A stretch of DNA of 52,854 nt from JBCBSZ01 sp039185015 (GCA_039185015.1 JBCDAU010000038.1:1-52854), one strand, 5' to 3'; shown: positions 7,691 through 17,151, counted from the stretch's first letter. Notes: generated by a model not told the origin, from the letters alone. Numbers and translations are program-made.

Positions 7691-9151
7691 GTGCGCCCGC
7701 TGCTCCTCCTCCTCGCGCTCGGTGGGTTGGCCTGGTGGTTCGGCCGCGCCCGGTCCGGCCCGGTCACGCACATGAACCAGGGCAGCCGGAACCTCGCGCT
7801 GGCCGGCGTCGGTGCCCGGACCGGTGGCGATCTGGCGCTCACCCGGGCCCGCCAGGTGTTCGCCTCCGCCGAGCGGAAGGTCGAGCTCGACGAGGAGTTC
7901 CAGCTCCGGACCGCCGAGTCGGTGCGGGACACCCTCGGGGGGATGAAGGGCGCCATGATGAAGATCGGCCAGCTGGCCAGCTTCCTCGACCAGGGCCTGC
8001 CCGAGCCGGTCCGCCTCGCCCTCGCGGAGCTGCAGACCTCGGCACCGCCGATGGCGCCCGAGCTCGTCGCCGAGCAGATCGAGCGGGAGCTCGGCGGCCC
8101 GCCCGACGAGCTCTTCGCCGAGTGGGACCCCGTGCCGATCGCGTCGGCGTCGATCGGGCAGGTCCATCGAGCGATGACCCGTGACGGCCGCGCGGTCGCG
8201 GTCAAGGTCCAGTACCCGGGCGTCGACGACGCGATCGAGGCCGACCTGCGGGCCGCCGACTGGATCTTCGGTGGTCTCGGCACCGCGTTCCCCGGGCTCG
8301 AGACCGAGGCGATCGTCGACGAGCTGCGGGAGCGCCTCGTCGAGGAGCTCGACTACGTACAGGAGGCGCGGAACCAGCGCTTCTTCGCCGAGGCCTACGC
8401 CGGGCACCCGTACATCCACATCCCCGAGGTGGTGCCCGAGCTGTCGACCCGACGGGTCCTCACGAGCGAGCTGGTCGACGGCGTCGACTTCGCCACCGCG
8501 CGCACCTGGTCGCAAGAGGAGCGGGACCGGGCGGCCGAGACGATCTACCGCTTCGCGTTCGGCAGCCTCTACCAACTGCGGGCGTTCAACGGCGACCCCC
8601 ACCCGGGTAACTACCTCTTCCATCCCGGGGGGCGTGTCACGTTCCTCGACTTCGGCCTCGTGAAGCACTTCGAGCCGTCTGAGGTTGAGGTGTTCGAGGC
8701 GTTGATCGAGACGATGGTCCTCGAGCGCGACATCCCGGCGTTCCGGCGGGTGCTGCGCGACGCGGGACTCCTCCGTGAGTCCGAGCGATTCAGCGACGAG
8801 GCCGTCGAGGACTACTTCGCCCACTTCTACGACTTCGTGCTCTATGACGGCGACGAGTACACGATCACGCCGGAGTTCGCCTCCGACACCGTTCGGCGCA
8901 TGTTCCGCGCCGACGAGGAGCACGTCGAGCTGACCAAGTCGGCGAACGTGCCGCCGAGCTTCGTCATCATCCAACGGATCAACCTCGGGCTCTACGCGAT
9001 CTTCGGCGACCTCCACGCGACGGGGCCGTGGCGCGGGATCTCCGAGGAGCTCTGGCCGTTCGTGTCCGGACCGCCGACGACGTCGATGGGCGAGGAGATC
9101 GCTCGGTGGGAGCGCGAGCGCCGTCGTTCGGTCGACGACCCGGCGGCGTAG
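7691..9151 (+). CDS. UbiB/ABC1-family atypical kinase with N-terminal membrane helix
   Basis: The protein has 486 residues from GTG 7691 (GTG 7685 is also possible). GAGGA at 7678-7682 sits 8 nt before 7691, which decides for it over the longer frame that begins at 7583. A hydrophobic helix (PLLLLLALGGLAWWFG) starts the protein. The ABC1 core follows: KGAMMKIGQLASFLDQG (KxGQ motif), ASASIGQVHRA (Ala-rich nucleotide loop), AVKVQYPG (VAVK lysine), GDPHPGNYLF (catalytic loop) and TFLDFGLVKHF (DFG). Family members act as ATPases or kinases in quinone or lipid metabolism; the substrate is unknown. Confidence 0.85.
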   Translation: MRPLLLLLALGGLAWWFGRARSGPVTHMNQGSRNLALAGVGARTGGDLALTRARQVFASAERKVELDEEFQLRTAESVRDTLGGMKGAMMKIGQLASFLDQGLPEPVRLALAELQTSAPPMAPELVAEQIERELGGPPDELFAEWDPVPIASASIGQVHRAMTRDGRAVAVKVQYPGVDDAIEADLRAADWIFGGLGTAFPGLETEAIVDELRERLVEELDYVQEARNQRFFAEAYAGHPYIHIPEVVPELSTRRVLTSELVDGVDFATARTWSQEERDRAAETIYRFAFGSLYQLRAFNGDPHPGNYLFHPGGRVTFLDFGLVKHFEPSEVEVFEALIETMVLERDIPAFRRVLRDAGLLRESERFSDEAVEDYFAHFYDFVLYDGDEYTITPEFASDTVRRMFRADEEHVELTKSANVPPSFVIIQRINLGLYAIFGDLHATGPWRGISEELWPFVSGPPTTSMGEEIARWERERRRSVDDPAA

Positions 9152-9208
9152 GACCGACCGTCGACGAGGCCCGAGAGCCACGGCCGCGTCAGCGGGGGCG
9201 GGCTCGGC

Positions 9209-10612
9209 TCAGACGCTGACGGGCGTGCGTCGAGTGGGCACCGGACGCGACGCCGCCGGCAGCACGCAGACCGCATCGACCCCGCCGCTCTCGGCCCGGC
9301 GCAGCTCGGCTCGACCACCCGACGCCCGGGCGAGCATCGCGACGATGGGCAGGCCGATGCCGGTGCCCGGGGTGGAGGGGTCGCCGCGCCAGAAGCGGTC
9401 GAAGGCCCGTTCGAGGCTCTCGTCGTCGAGACCCGGGCCCTCGTCGATCACGTGGAGCTCCTGGTACCCCCGCTCGCTCCGACCGGTCGACAGCTGGATC
9501 GTCGAGCCGACCGGGGAGACGGCGAGTGCGTTGGAGAGGTAGTTGTCGAGGATCTGCTCGACCGCACCGGGCACGGCGTTGGCGGCGACCGAACCCTCGC
9601 TGTCGTCGAGGCGCAGCTCGACGCCCTGCTCCTCGGCGAGGGCTTCCCAGATGTCGCGCCGCTCGCGAGCGATCTCGGTGAGGTCGACGGCGACCGGTTC
9701 GGTCGCCTCCTCCTCGGCCTTGGCGAGGCGGAGGAGCTGGCCGACGAGCTCGGTGAGCCGCTCGGTCTCGTCGATCGCCGCCTCGATGTCGCTCCGAGCG
9801 TCGGGGTCCACCGACGGCTCGACGTTCTCGAGCCGGAGCCGAAGGGCGGTGAGCGGCGTGCGCAGCTGGTGGGAGGCGTCCGCGAGGAACGAGCGCTGCC
9901 GTTCCAGCGTCGTGTGGAGCCGGTCGGTGGTGTCCTGGAGGACCAGGGCGAACTCGCGAAGGTCGCTCGGGGCGGCGCCGATGTCGACCCGGGCGTGGAG
10001 GTCACCGTCTGCCAGTCGGCCGGTCGCCTCCTGGAGGCGACGGATCGGGCGGCTCACCGAGCGAGCGATGCCCCAGCCGACGATGGCGGAGATGCCGAGG
10101 ACGAGCACGCCGAGGGCGGCGAGGATGAGCCAGACCCGCCGGATCCGGTCGTTGAGCTGCCCGACCGGCTCACTGAGCTCGATGACGCCGACGGTGCCGT
10201 CGACGGTGGTCGCCGGCACCGTGGAGAAGACCATCTCCCGCCCGTCGGCATCGCGGCGTGTCTGGGTCGTGACCTCACCGATCAGCGCGCTCTCGATGGC
10301 GTTCATCGACTCGGGCGTGAGCTCGGTGCCGGGCGAGGTGTCGGCCACGATGAGGAGCCCGGGGTCGACGATGACCACCCGGCCGCCGGTGCGGACCACC
10401 TGCGTCTGCGCCGTCCGCCGGGCGACGAAGGGAGGGAGGTCGTCCTCGACGTTGGTGGCGAAGGTCGCGGCGATGGCCTCGGCCGCCTTCTCGGTGTTGG
10501 TGGAGAACCGGTCGCGTTCGAGTTGTGCGGCGGCGATGCCGAGCGGGATCTCCACGACCAGGAGCGCCACGAAGGTGACGACCATGTAGCCGAGGAGGAT
10601 CCGACGGGTCAC
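9209..10612 (-). CDS. Sensor histidine kinase with HAMP domain
   Basis: The protein has 467 residues. There are two membrane helices (about 5-30 and 160-183) around an extracytoplasmic sensor region of about 130 residues, then a HAMP domain (about 184-235). The dimerisation domain carries the phospho-acceptor His248 in FLADASHQLRTPLTAL. The ATPase domain shows the N box ILDNYLSNAL, G1 DEGPGLD and G2 GTGIGLPIV. The gene starts with GTG overlapping the TGA of the response regulator by 4 nt (GTGA), so the two are translationally coupled. The signal is unknown. The gene is on the minus strand, facing the UbiB-type gene. Confidence 0.93.
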   Translation of the reverse strand: MTRRILLGYMVVTFVALLVVEIPLGIAAAQLERDRFSTNTEKAAEAIAATFATNVEDDLPPFVARRTAQTQVVRTGGRVVIVDPGLLIVADTSPGTELTPESMNAIESALIGEVTTQTRRDADGREMVFSTVPATTVDGTVGVIELSEPVGQLNDRIRRVWLILAALGVLVLGISAIVGWGIARSVSRPIRRLQEATGRLADGDLHARVDIGAAPSDLREFALVLQDTTDRLHTTLERQRSFLADASHQLRTPLTALRLRLENVEPSVDPDARSDIEAAIDETERLTELVGQLLRLAKAEEEATEPVAVDLTEIARERRDIWEALAEEQGVELRLDDSEGSVAANAVPGAVEQILDNYLSNALAVSPVGSTIQLSTGRSERGYQELHVIDEGPGLDDESLERAFDRFWRGDPSTPGTGIGLPIVAMLARASGGRAELRRAESGGVDAVCVLPAASRPVPTRRTPVSV

Positions 10613-11277
10613 GCCTCAGGTACCAGCCGGAAGCCGACGCCCCTGACCGTCTCGATGAGCTCCGGTCGTCCGAGCTTGCGGCGCAGGCCCGCGACGTGGA
10701 CGTCGAGGGTCCGCGTCGAACCCCACCAGTTCTCGTTCCAGACGGCGCGGAGGATGTCCTCACGGGTACGGACGGCGCCGGGGTCCTCGGCGAGGTGGCT
10801 CAGGAGGTCGAACTCCTTGGGGGTGAGCTGGATCTCGTCGCCCTCGACGGTGACCTTGCGCTGGCGTCGGTCGATCTGGAGGTCACCGAGGTCCTGGGAA
10901 CCGACGTCACCGGTGGGCACGGTCGTGGCCCGGCTGCGGCGGGTGACCGCGCTGATGCGGGCGACGAGCTCCCGGAAGCCGAACGGCTTGACGAGGTAGT
11001 CATCGGCACCGAGCTCCAGGAGCTGGACCCGGTCGATCTCGTCGGAACGAGCCGAGATCACGATGATGGGCACCTCGGAGCGGCCCCGGAGGCGACGGCA
11101 GACCACGCGGCCGTCGAGGTCGGGAAGACCGAGGTCGAGCAGGACGAGGTCGTGGCCGTCATCGGCGAGGGCTTCCTCACCGGTGCCGACGCGCTCGACG
11201 TCGTATCCCTCCCGGCGTAGGCCGGTGACCAACGGCTCGGCGATGGTCGTGTCGTCCTCGACGACCAGTACGCGCAC
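10609..11277 (-). CDS. OmpR/PhoB-family response regulator
   Basis: The protein has 222 residues from GTG 11277. GGAGGA lies 6 nt before this codon; the alternative GTG at 11283 directly abuts it, so 11277 is favoured. The receiver domain (1-115) has the acidic pair Glu7-Asp8-Asp9, phospho-acceptor Asp48 in LVLLDLGLPDLDG, Ser near ISARS and Lys in DDYLVKPFG. The C-terminal winged-helix domain (about 130-220) has LTPKEFDLLSHLAEDPG and the recognition region STRTLDVHVAGLRRKLG. It pairs with the overlapping histidine kinase. The divergent surface-protein gene at 11420 is a plausible target. Confidence 0.94.
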   Translation of the reverse strand: MRVLVVEDDTTIAEPLVTGLRREGYDVERVGTGEEALADDGHDLVLLDLGLPDLDGRVVCRRLRGRSEVPIIVISARSDEIDRVQLLELGADDYLVKPFGFRELVARISAVTRRSRATTVPTGDVGSQDLGDLQIDRRQRKVTVEGDEIQLTPKEFDLLSHLAEDPGAVRTREDILRAVWNENWWGSTRTLDVHVAGLRRKLGRPELIETVRGVGFRLVPEA

Positions 11278-11405
11278 GCGCACTCCTCCCTTTCGGGGGT
11301 CAGTGTGACGCGTTCAGCGGTGTGAGGGGCCTGGTCGCGTCACTCTCGTTACGATCTTTACAGAAATCGAACCTCAGCGACGTTTGGTCACGCCCCGCGG
11401 TTCTC

Positions 11406-11411
11406 TAACCT
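11406..11411 (+). promoter_or_regulatory. -10 box (TAACCT) of surface-protein gene, leaderless type
   Basis: TAACCT ends 8 nt before the GTG at 11420. The 130-bp divergent interval between the response regulator and this gene also holds an A/T-rich patch at 11348-11371, the only obvious one nearby, which may serve the two-component operon or be an operator. Confidence 0.45.
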
Positions 11412-11419
11412 CTCTGGAC

Positions 11420-12496
11420 GTGGGCTGGAGTGGGTTTGACGTCCCAGCAGGGCCAGCGCGCACCAGTGGTGGTGTCGTGACCACCGTAGTCATCGGGGTT
11501 GCGACCCTGACGGTGGGCGTGGTCGGGATCAGCTTGGGATCCAACGCGCCCCGCGACACGGGCGTCTTCGCCGAAGGTGACGGCACTGGCACCGAGCGCG
11601 AGACCACTGCCGACCCGGTCGACCCCGGTGCCCCGATCGAAGCGACGGAGGGTGCGGAGGCCGCCGCCCCGAGCAACGATGTGTCGACGTCGTCCGCCCC
11701 CTCGGTCGGTGAGCTCGCCGGCCAGATCAGCGAGCTCCTGGGTGAGCAGCTCATCGCCGCTGCGGTCCTCGCGCTCGAGCTCGGTTCGGACCCGATCGTC
11801 GAGGTCGTCGGGCCGACTCCCGCCAGCCCGGTCATCGTCCCGGCGATCGACGTCGTCGGCCCCGTCGACGGCGGCAGCGGCGTCGAGGTCGTCCCGGTGC
11901 CGACCGACGACCCCGCGCAGGACGCGGCGCCCGCGCCGACCGAGCCCGCACCGACCGACCAGGTCGCGGCGCCACCGCCCACCACCGCGGCACCGGTCGA
12001 CGTCGTCGACGTGATCGAGCCTGCTCCGGTCGACGAGACCGTGGCGCCCACGACGACCGAGCCTCCCACGATGACCGAGCCTCCCACGATGACCGAGCCG
12101 CCCACGACGGCTCCGCCTCCCACGACGACGACCGAGCCGCCGACGAGCGAGCCGGGCCTCGACGCCGAGGACCCCCGGGATCACAGCCAGCTCAGTCCCG
12201 ACGAGCTGGCCCGTCGGGCCCGGGTCCAGGCGGAGGCTGCAGCCGCCGACGCCCACGACGCTGCGACCAGCGGTGACCACCGTGCGGCCGAGCGTGCGGC
12301 GCGCGACGCCGAGCTGGCCGCCCGACAGGCCGATTTCGCCGTCGAGCGGGCCGAGCGTGAGGCGAGTCGGGTCGACGGGGCATCGCAGGAGTCGATGGAC
12401 CACGCCGCCGAGATCCGTGCGATCACCGTCGAGGAAGCGGCCCGTGCGGCTGCTGCGGCGATCGACGCGGCGGACGTGGCCGCATCCGCCAACTGA
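11420..12496 (+). CDS. Membrane-anchored Pro/Thr-rich protein with Ala-rich helical C-terminus
   Basis: About 358 residues from GTG 11420, chosen because a TAACCT box lies 8 nt upstream (TTG 11384 and GTG 11477 are alternatives). One hydrophobic helix (TTVVIGVATLTVGVVGISLG) acts as signal anchor. The middle is a low-complexity acidic, Pro/Thr-rich stalk with PTTTEPPTMTEPPTMTEPP-type repeats from about 12046 to 12135, built at DNA level from near-identical 18-bp units. The last 95 residues are Ala/Glu/Arg-rich without Pro and should form a long helix or coiled coil. No enzyme motif is seen. The layout fits an envelope-spanning or cell-wall-tethered protein. Function is unknown. Confidence 0.7.
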   Translation: MGWSGFDVPAGPARTSGGVVTTVVIGVATLTVGVVGISLGSNAPRDTGVFAEGDGTGTERETTADPVDPGAPIEATEGAEAAAPSNDVSTSSAPSVGELAGQISELLGEQLIAAAVLALELGSDPIVEVVGPTPASPVIVPAIDVVGPVDGGSGVEVVPVPTDDPAQDAAPAPTEPAPTDQVAAPPPTTAAPVDVVDVIEPAPVDETVAPTTTEPPTMTEPPTMTEPPTTAPPPTTTTEPPTSEPGLDAEDPRDHSQLSPDELARRARVQAEAAAADAHDAATSGDHRAAERAARDAELAARQADFAVERAEREASRVDGASQESMDHAAEIRAITVEEAARAAAAAIDAADVAASAN

Positions 12497-12735
12497 CAGC
12501 GGGCCCGAGCGGTGGGCGCCGCAGGTCGCGTCAGGACCGACGAGAGTGGCCCGGGGGCGAAGCTTCGCTGCGGTGAGCGAACGCGTGCCCCGATGCTCCG
12601 GTCCGACGACGTTCCGCCCGCACGTCGAACCGCAGCACCGGGGCCCCGAACTCGTCCGAGCCGGTTGGGTGCCGCGCGTGGGTCCGACTGTACCTCTCGC
12701 TGTTCACCGGGGAAACCACCAGCGCGCGAATCAGA
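12497..12735. other. Non-coding interval between converging genes
   Basis: About 240 bp between the surface-protein gene and the hemH stop codon. I see no convincing gene. Reading frames here are short and not supported by codon use. A short palindrome, cgaagcttcg near 12559, is the only local symmetry noted. Confidence 0.4.
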
Positions 12736-13752
12736 TCACCGAGCGTGGGTGCCGGGGCGCTGCGGACGCGGACAGCACCCGACGCCACAGACGTCCTGCC
12801 GGGCTCCGAGCGCACCGAGTGCTCGCCGCTCACCGCCACGGAGTCGTTCGGTGACGAGCTCGACGATCATCTCGATGTAGCGAGGGTCGTGGCCTGGCGT
12901 CGGCACCCGGCGGAGCTCGACACCCGCCTCCTCGGCGACCCTCCGAGCCTCGGTGTCGAGGTCGAAGCGGACCTCCTGGTGGTCGGCGACGAAGCCGATC
13001 GGCACGAGCACGACGGTCTCGGTGCCTCCCGCTCCGAGATCACGGAGGTGGTCGCCGACGTCGGGCTCGAGCCACGGGATCTGCGGTGGACCCGACCGGG
13101 ACTGCCACACGAGGTCCCAGTCGTCGTGCCCGACCGCTCCGGCGACCAGGCCGGCGGTGTCGGCGAGCTGCTCCCGGTAGTCGGAGGTGGCGGCCATCGA
13201 CATCGGCACCGAGTGCGCCGTGAACACCAGCCGCGCACCGGGCAGCTCGCCGAGGGCGTCCCGGGTGCCGTCGACGAACGGCTCGACGAAGCCGGGATGG
13301 TTGTGGAACGCCCGGAGCTTGTGGATCTCGGGCGCTCCCGGACCGACGACGAAGCGGGCGCCGTCGATGTCCTCGCGGTACTGGCGGCACCCCGAGTACG
13401 ACGAGTACGCCGAGGTGACGAACGCGAGTGCCCGCTCGACGCCGTCGTCGCGCATCCGGGCCACGGTGTCGGGGAGCAGCGGGTGCCAGTTCCGGTTGCC
13501 GAGGTACACCGGCAGCTCGAGGCCCTGCCGGGTGAGCTCGTCGGACAACAGCTCGACGAGTCGGCGGTCGTGAGCGGGCAGCGGGCTCACGCCGTCGAAG
13601 GCGAGGTACTGCTCGGCGACCTCCTCGAGGCGCTCGCGGGGCACCCCCCGGCCGGCCGTCACGTTCTCGAGGAACGGGAGCACGTCGTCGGGGCCCTCCG
13701 GTCCACCGAAGGACACGACCACCACGGCGTCGTAGGGCGGACGGCGGATCAC
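12736..13752 (-). CDS. hemH: Ferrochelatase (coproporphyrin III type, [2Fe-2S])
   Basis: The protein has 338 residues from GTG 13752, which overlaps the TGA of the upstream gene as GTGA. It inserts ferrous iron into the porphyrin at the end of haem synthesis; in actinobacteria the substrate is usually coproporphyrin III (CpfC activity). Landmarks are FGGPEGPDDVLPFLENVTAG at the N-terminus, Tyr-Ser-Gly-Cys (Cys122), catalytic His180 in FTAHSVPMSM and Glu260 in FVADHQEVRFDLD. Three more cysteines, Cys322, Cys326 and Cys327 in VCGVGCCP at the C-terminus, complete the four ligands of the [2Fe-2S] cluster found in actinobacterial enzymes. No other haem gene is in the window. Confidence 0.92.
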   Translation of the reverse strand: MIRRPPYDAVVVVSFGGPEGPDDVLPFLENVTAGRGVPRERLEEVAEQYLAFDGVSPLPAHDRRLVELLSDELTRQGLELPVYLGNRNWHPLLPDTVARMRDDGVERALAFVTSAYSSYSGCRQYREDIDGARFVVGPGAPEIHKLRAFHNHPGFVEPFVDGTRDALGELPGARLVFTAHSVPMSMAATSDYREQLADTAGLVAGAVGHDDWDLVWQSRSGPPQIPWLEPDVGDHLRDLGAGGTETVVLVPIGFVADHQEVRFDLDTEARRVAEEAGVELRRVPTPGHDPRYIEMIVELVTERLRGGERRALGALGARQDVCGVGCCPRPQRPGTHAR

Positions 13753-14261
13753 TCGTCGTCCTCGTCGTCGAAGATGGGCTCGTCGCGCTCGGCGAAGTTG
13801 AGGTCGATCGCCACGACCGAGCCGTCGACGTCGACGACGAACTGCTCGAGGCCGGCGCCGTCCTCCGGGTAGCGCCGGTCCTGGCAGTCCACGAACTCGA
13901 GCGCTGCCTCGTCCCACGTCACCTCGCACGTCTCGGGGGGCGCCGGGGCGATCGCCGAGAAGGCCACCCAGCCCTCGGAGATGTCCGAGCTGAGGTGGTT
14001 GACCCAGATCGGGCGCTCGCCGCCCACGGGGTCGGGGAACAGGATCGGGCCGCGGTCGTCGATCTCGGCCGCGATGCGCCTCGTGTTGCCGAGGTCGAAC
14101 ACGTCGTCGCCCAGGTTCGAGACCTCTCGGTCGCGGGCCGGGCCGAGGGTGACGAGGGTCAGCAGCACGGATGCGCCGACGAAGGCGACCACGCCGAGGA
14201 TGACCCGGGTTCGGGTGCTGAACCGGCGAGAGGACCCTGTCGGCTCCTGGGGGGAAGCCAC
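13749..14261 (-). CDS. Single-pass membrane protein with degenerate Rieske-like domain
   Basis: The protein has about 170 residues from GTG 14261; a longer frame to 14351 would run into the sucC promoter region. A transmembrane helix (TRVILGVVAFVGASVLLTLV) follows a short Ser/Arg-rich tail. The exported part has a Rieske-like order: ISEGWVAFSA, CEVTWDEAALEFVDC, then RRYPEDGAG and a final VVDVDGSVVAIDL strand. Rieske proteins bind a [2Fe-2S] cluster with two CxH pairs. Here two Cys remain but both His are missing, so a cluster is unlikely. The acidic tail is FDDEDDE. It is translationally coupled to hemH, which suggests a link to haem or cytochrome maturation (inference). Confidence 0.72.
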   Translation of the reverse strand: MASPQEPTGSSRRFSTRTRVILGVVAFVGASVLLTLVTLGPARDREVSNLGDDVFDLGNTRRIAAEIDDRGPILFPDPVGGERPIWVNHLSSDISEGWVAFSAIAPAPPETCEVTWDEAALEFVDCQDRRYPEDGAGLEQFVVDVDGSVVAIDLNFAERDEPIFDDEDDE

Positions 14262-14345
14262 GCCGAACAGTCTGCCCGGCTGCCGGCCGGGACGGGCACT
14301 CGGCGTCGCCGAACGCCGAGTGGCGGCGCGACGTGACGGGTCCCC

Positions 14346-14351
14346 TACCAT
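14346..14351 (+). promoter_or_regulatory. -10 box (TACCAT) of sucCD operon
   Basis: TACCAT lies about 50 nt before the sucC start, giving a leader of about 45 nt that holds the AGGGAG ribosome binding site. Confidence 0.35.
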
Positions 14352-14402
14352 GCCCGTCGGAAACGACGACTCGCGTCCGCGGCGTCAGCAGGGAGTTGTT
14401 GC

Positions 14403-15551
<1,149 letters not shown>

Positions 15552-15570
15552 GACCGGAGGAACGCACGCC

Positions 15571-16461
15571 ATGAGCATCTTCGTCGACGAGAACACCAAG
15601 GTCCTGTACCAGGGGCTCACCGGGTCACAGGGCCGCTTCTACGGGCTCCGCAACCGCGACTACGGCACGCAGGTGGTGGCCGGCACCAACCCGAAGAAGG
15701 CCGGGACCGACGTGGACGGCATCCCGATCTTCGCCTCGGTCGCCGAGGCCAAGGAGGCCACCGGCGCCACCGCATCCTGCGTCTTCATCCCGGCCGCCGG
15801 TGTGCGAGCTGCGGTGATGGAGGCCGCCGAGGCCGGCATCGAGTTCGTCGTGGTCATCACCGAGGGCGTCCCCGCCCACGACGAGGCCTGGTTCTACAAC
15901 AAGCTCGAGCGGGACTTCCCGAACACCCGGCTCCTCGGCCCGAACTGCCCGGGCATCATCAGCCCCGGCAAGTGCAACATCGGCATCACCGCCGGCGAGA
16001 TCGCCAAGGAGGGCGGTCCGGTCGGCATCGTGAGCCGCTCCGGCACGCTGACCTACCAGGCGCTGTACGAGCTCAAGCAACAGGACATCGGTGTGACCAC
16101 CTGCGTCGGCATCGGTGGCGACCCCGTTCCCGGTACGAGCTTCATCGACTGCCTGGCCGCCTTCGAGGCCGATCCGGCGACCGAGGCGATCATGATGATC
16201 GGCGAGATCGGTGGCTCCGCCGAGGAGGAGGCGGCCGAGTTCATCACCGCCAACGTCACGAAGCCGGTGGTGTCCTACATCGCCGGTGTCACGGCGCCCC
16301 CGGGCAAGAAGATGGGCCACGCCGGCGCCATCGTGTCCGGTGGCCAGGGCACCGCGTCGGCGAAGATGGAGGCCCTGGAGGCCGCCGGCGTGAAGGTCGG
16401 GCAGAACCCGACCGAGGCCGGCGAGCTCATGGTCGACGTCGTCCGGGGCCTGGCCGGCTGA
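15571..16461 (+). CDS. sucD: Succinate-CoA ligase alpha subunit
   Basis: The protein has 296 residues, with GGAGG about 8 nt upstream of the ATG. The CoA-binding Rossmann domain has GLTGSQGRFYGLRNRDYGT. The phospho-histidine active site is His in KKMGHAGAIVSGGQGTASAK near residue 250. GPNCPGIISPGKCNIGI and VSRSGTLTYQALYEL are typical. It pairs with SucC, which is 19 bp upstream. A strong hairpin follows 19 bp after the stop. Confidence 0.97.
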   Translation: MSIFVDENTKVLYQGLTGSQGRFYGLRNRDYGTQVVAGTNPKKAGTDVDGIPIFASVAEAKEATGATASCVFIPAAGVRAAVMEAAEAGIEFVVVITEGVPAHDEAWFYNKLERDFPNTRLLGPNCPGIISPGKCNIGITAGEIAKEGGPVGIVSRSGTLTYQALYELKQQDIGVTTCVGIGGDPVPGTSFIDCLAAFEADPATEAIMMIGEIGGSAEEEAAEFITANVTKPVVSYIAGVTAPPGKKMGHAGAIVSGGQGTASAKMEALEAAGVKVGQNPTEAGELMVDVVRGLAG

Positions 16462-16480
16462 CCCGAACCCGAACGCGAGA

Positions 16481-16513
16481 CGAGGCCCGGTACCCCCTCG
16501 GTGCCGGGCCTCG
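16481..16513 (+). terminator. Hairpin downstream of sucCD
   Basis: A 14-bp stem (16481-16494 against 16500-16513, one G-T wobble) closes a 5-nt loop. There is no T-run, as is common in actinobacterial terminators. It lies 19 bp after the sucD stop. Confidence 0.7.
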
Positions 16514-16552
16514 TCGCGTTCTGGTGGTCCTGCCCGCTGGCACCGCCCCGGC

Positions 16553-16627
16553 CCGCAGCCCGTCAGGGCGAGGACACCGGGAGGAGGGTGGGGCTCCGGG
16601 GCCCCACCCGGGAGTCAACGGAGCTCA
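16553..16627 (-). repeat. 75-nt 3'-end element, copy A
   Basis: Read on the minus strand this begins at the stop codon of the membrane-protein gene and matches 50834-50760 without gaps, about 64 of 75 bases by hand count. It contains a perfect 9-bp hairpin (arms 16590-16598 and 16605-16613, loop 6 nt). Compared with copy B, one base pair of this stem is swapped on both sides. A second short GCCC/GGGC hairpin lies further downstream. It probably acts as the 3' end or terminator of the minus-strand gene and faces the sucCD terminator. Confidence 0.75.
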
Positions 16628-17056
16628 GGCCTCGTTCTTGGCCCGCTGGAACTCGAGGAAGCCGCCGGCCGCCATGGCGAGGGCGGCGATGGTGGCGAGG
16701 TAGAGGCCGAAGCTGCGGCTGATGATGCCCAGGCCGCCGTCGTCCTCACCGATGATCAGCTTGAGGAGCACCATCGCACCGGCGAAGACGCCGACACCGA
16801 AGGTGACCTGGGGCCAGGGCAGATCCGGCAGCTGCACGTCGGGCTTGACCGCCCGGAGGACGATCACCGCCAGCATGACCAGACCGAGCAGCATCGGGAT
16901 GGTGCCGAACAGCGCGCCGACGTCCGAGCCGTTCGCGTTGGCGGACACGCCGAAGGCGTCGAGGCTGAACCACGGCAGGAAGTAGGCGATGAACAGGACC
17001 GCGGCGCCGCCGGCGAAGATCTGTTGGCCCTGGGTGAGTTGCTTCAGCTGATCCAT
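16625..17056 (-). CDS. Small four-helix membrane protein
   Basis: The protein has 143 residues from ATG 17056 (MDQLKQL), preferred over the 162-residue frame because the N-terminus then begins with a short amphipathic helix and the longer version overlaps its own promoter region. There are about four transmembrane segments: IFAGGAAVLFIAYFLPWF, TIPMLLGLVMLAVIVLRAV, VTFGVGVFAGAMVLLKLII and FGLYLATIAALAMAAGGF. FLPWFS near the first helix recurs in small uncharacterised actinobacterial membrane proteins. No catalytic residues are apparent. A minus-strand TACTCT at 17094-17099 may be the -10 box. Its 3' end carries the 75-nt element. Confidence 0.75.
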   Translation of the reverse strand: MDQLKQLTQGQQIFAGGAAVLFIAYFLPWFSLDAFGVSANANGSDVGALFGTIPMLLGLVMLAVIVLRAVKPDVQLPDLPWPQVTFGVGVFAGAMVLLKLIIGEDDGGLGIISRSFGLYLATIAALAMAAGGFLEFQRAKNEA

Positions 17057-17139
17057 GGAGGTGCTGTCCCCTTCGAGTGGTGTGCGGTCGTCGAGAGTAC
17101 GGCAGCAGAGCACCTCGAAGCGGGGACGATCACCACTGC

Positions 17140-17145
17140 TAGGTT
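17140..17145 (+). promoter_or_regulatory. -10 box (TAGGTT) of purH, leaderless type
   Basis: TAGGTT ends 6 nt before the GTG at 17152; there is no ribosome binding site. Confidence 0.5.
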
Positions 17146-17151
17146 CCGAAC

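Noticed and set aside
7061..9181. Minus-strand open frame of 706 codons opposite pcrA and UbiB-type gene
   Set aside because: Product is an anti-gene of two well-supported genes, with composition rich in Arg, Glu, Leu and Gly and no motif.
12553..12590. Shared repeat between the gaps at 12.5 kb and 28.4 kb (gaagc/cttcgct-like strings)
   Set aside because: Similarity is limited to short GC-rich words and does not extend to a common element.
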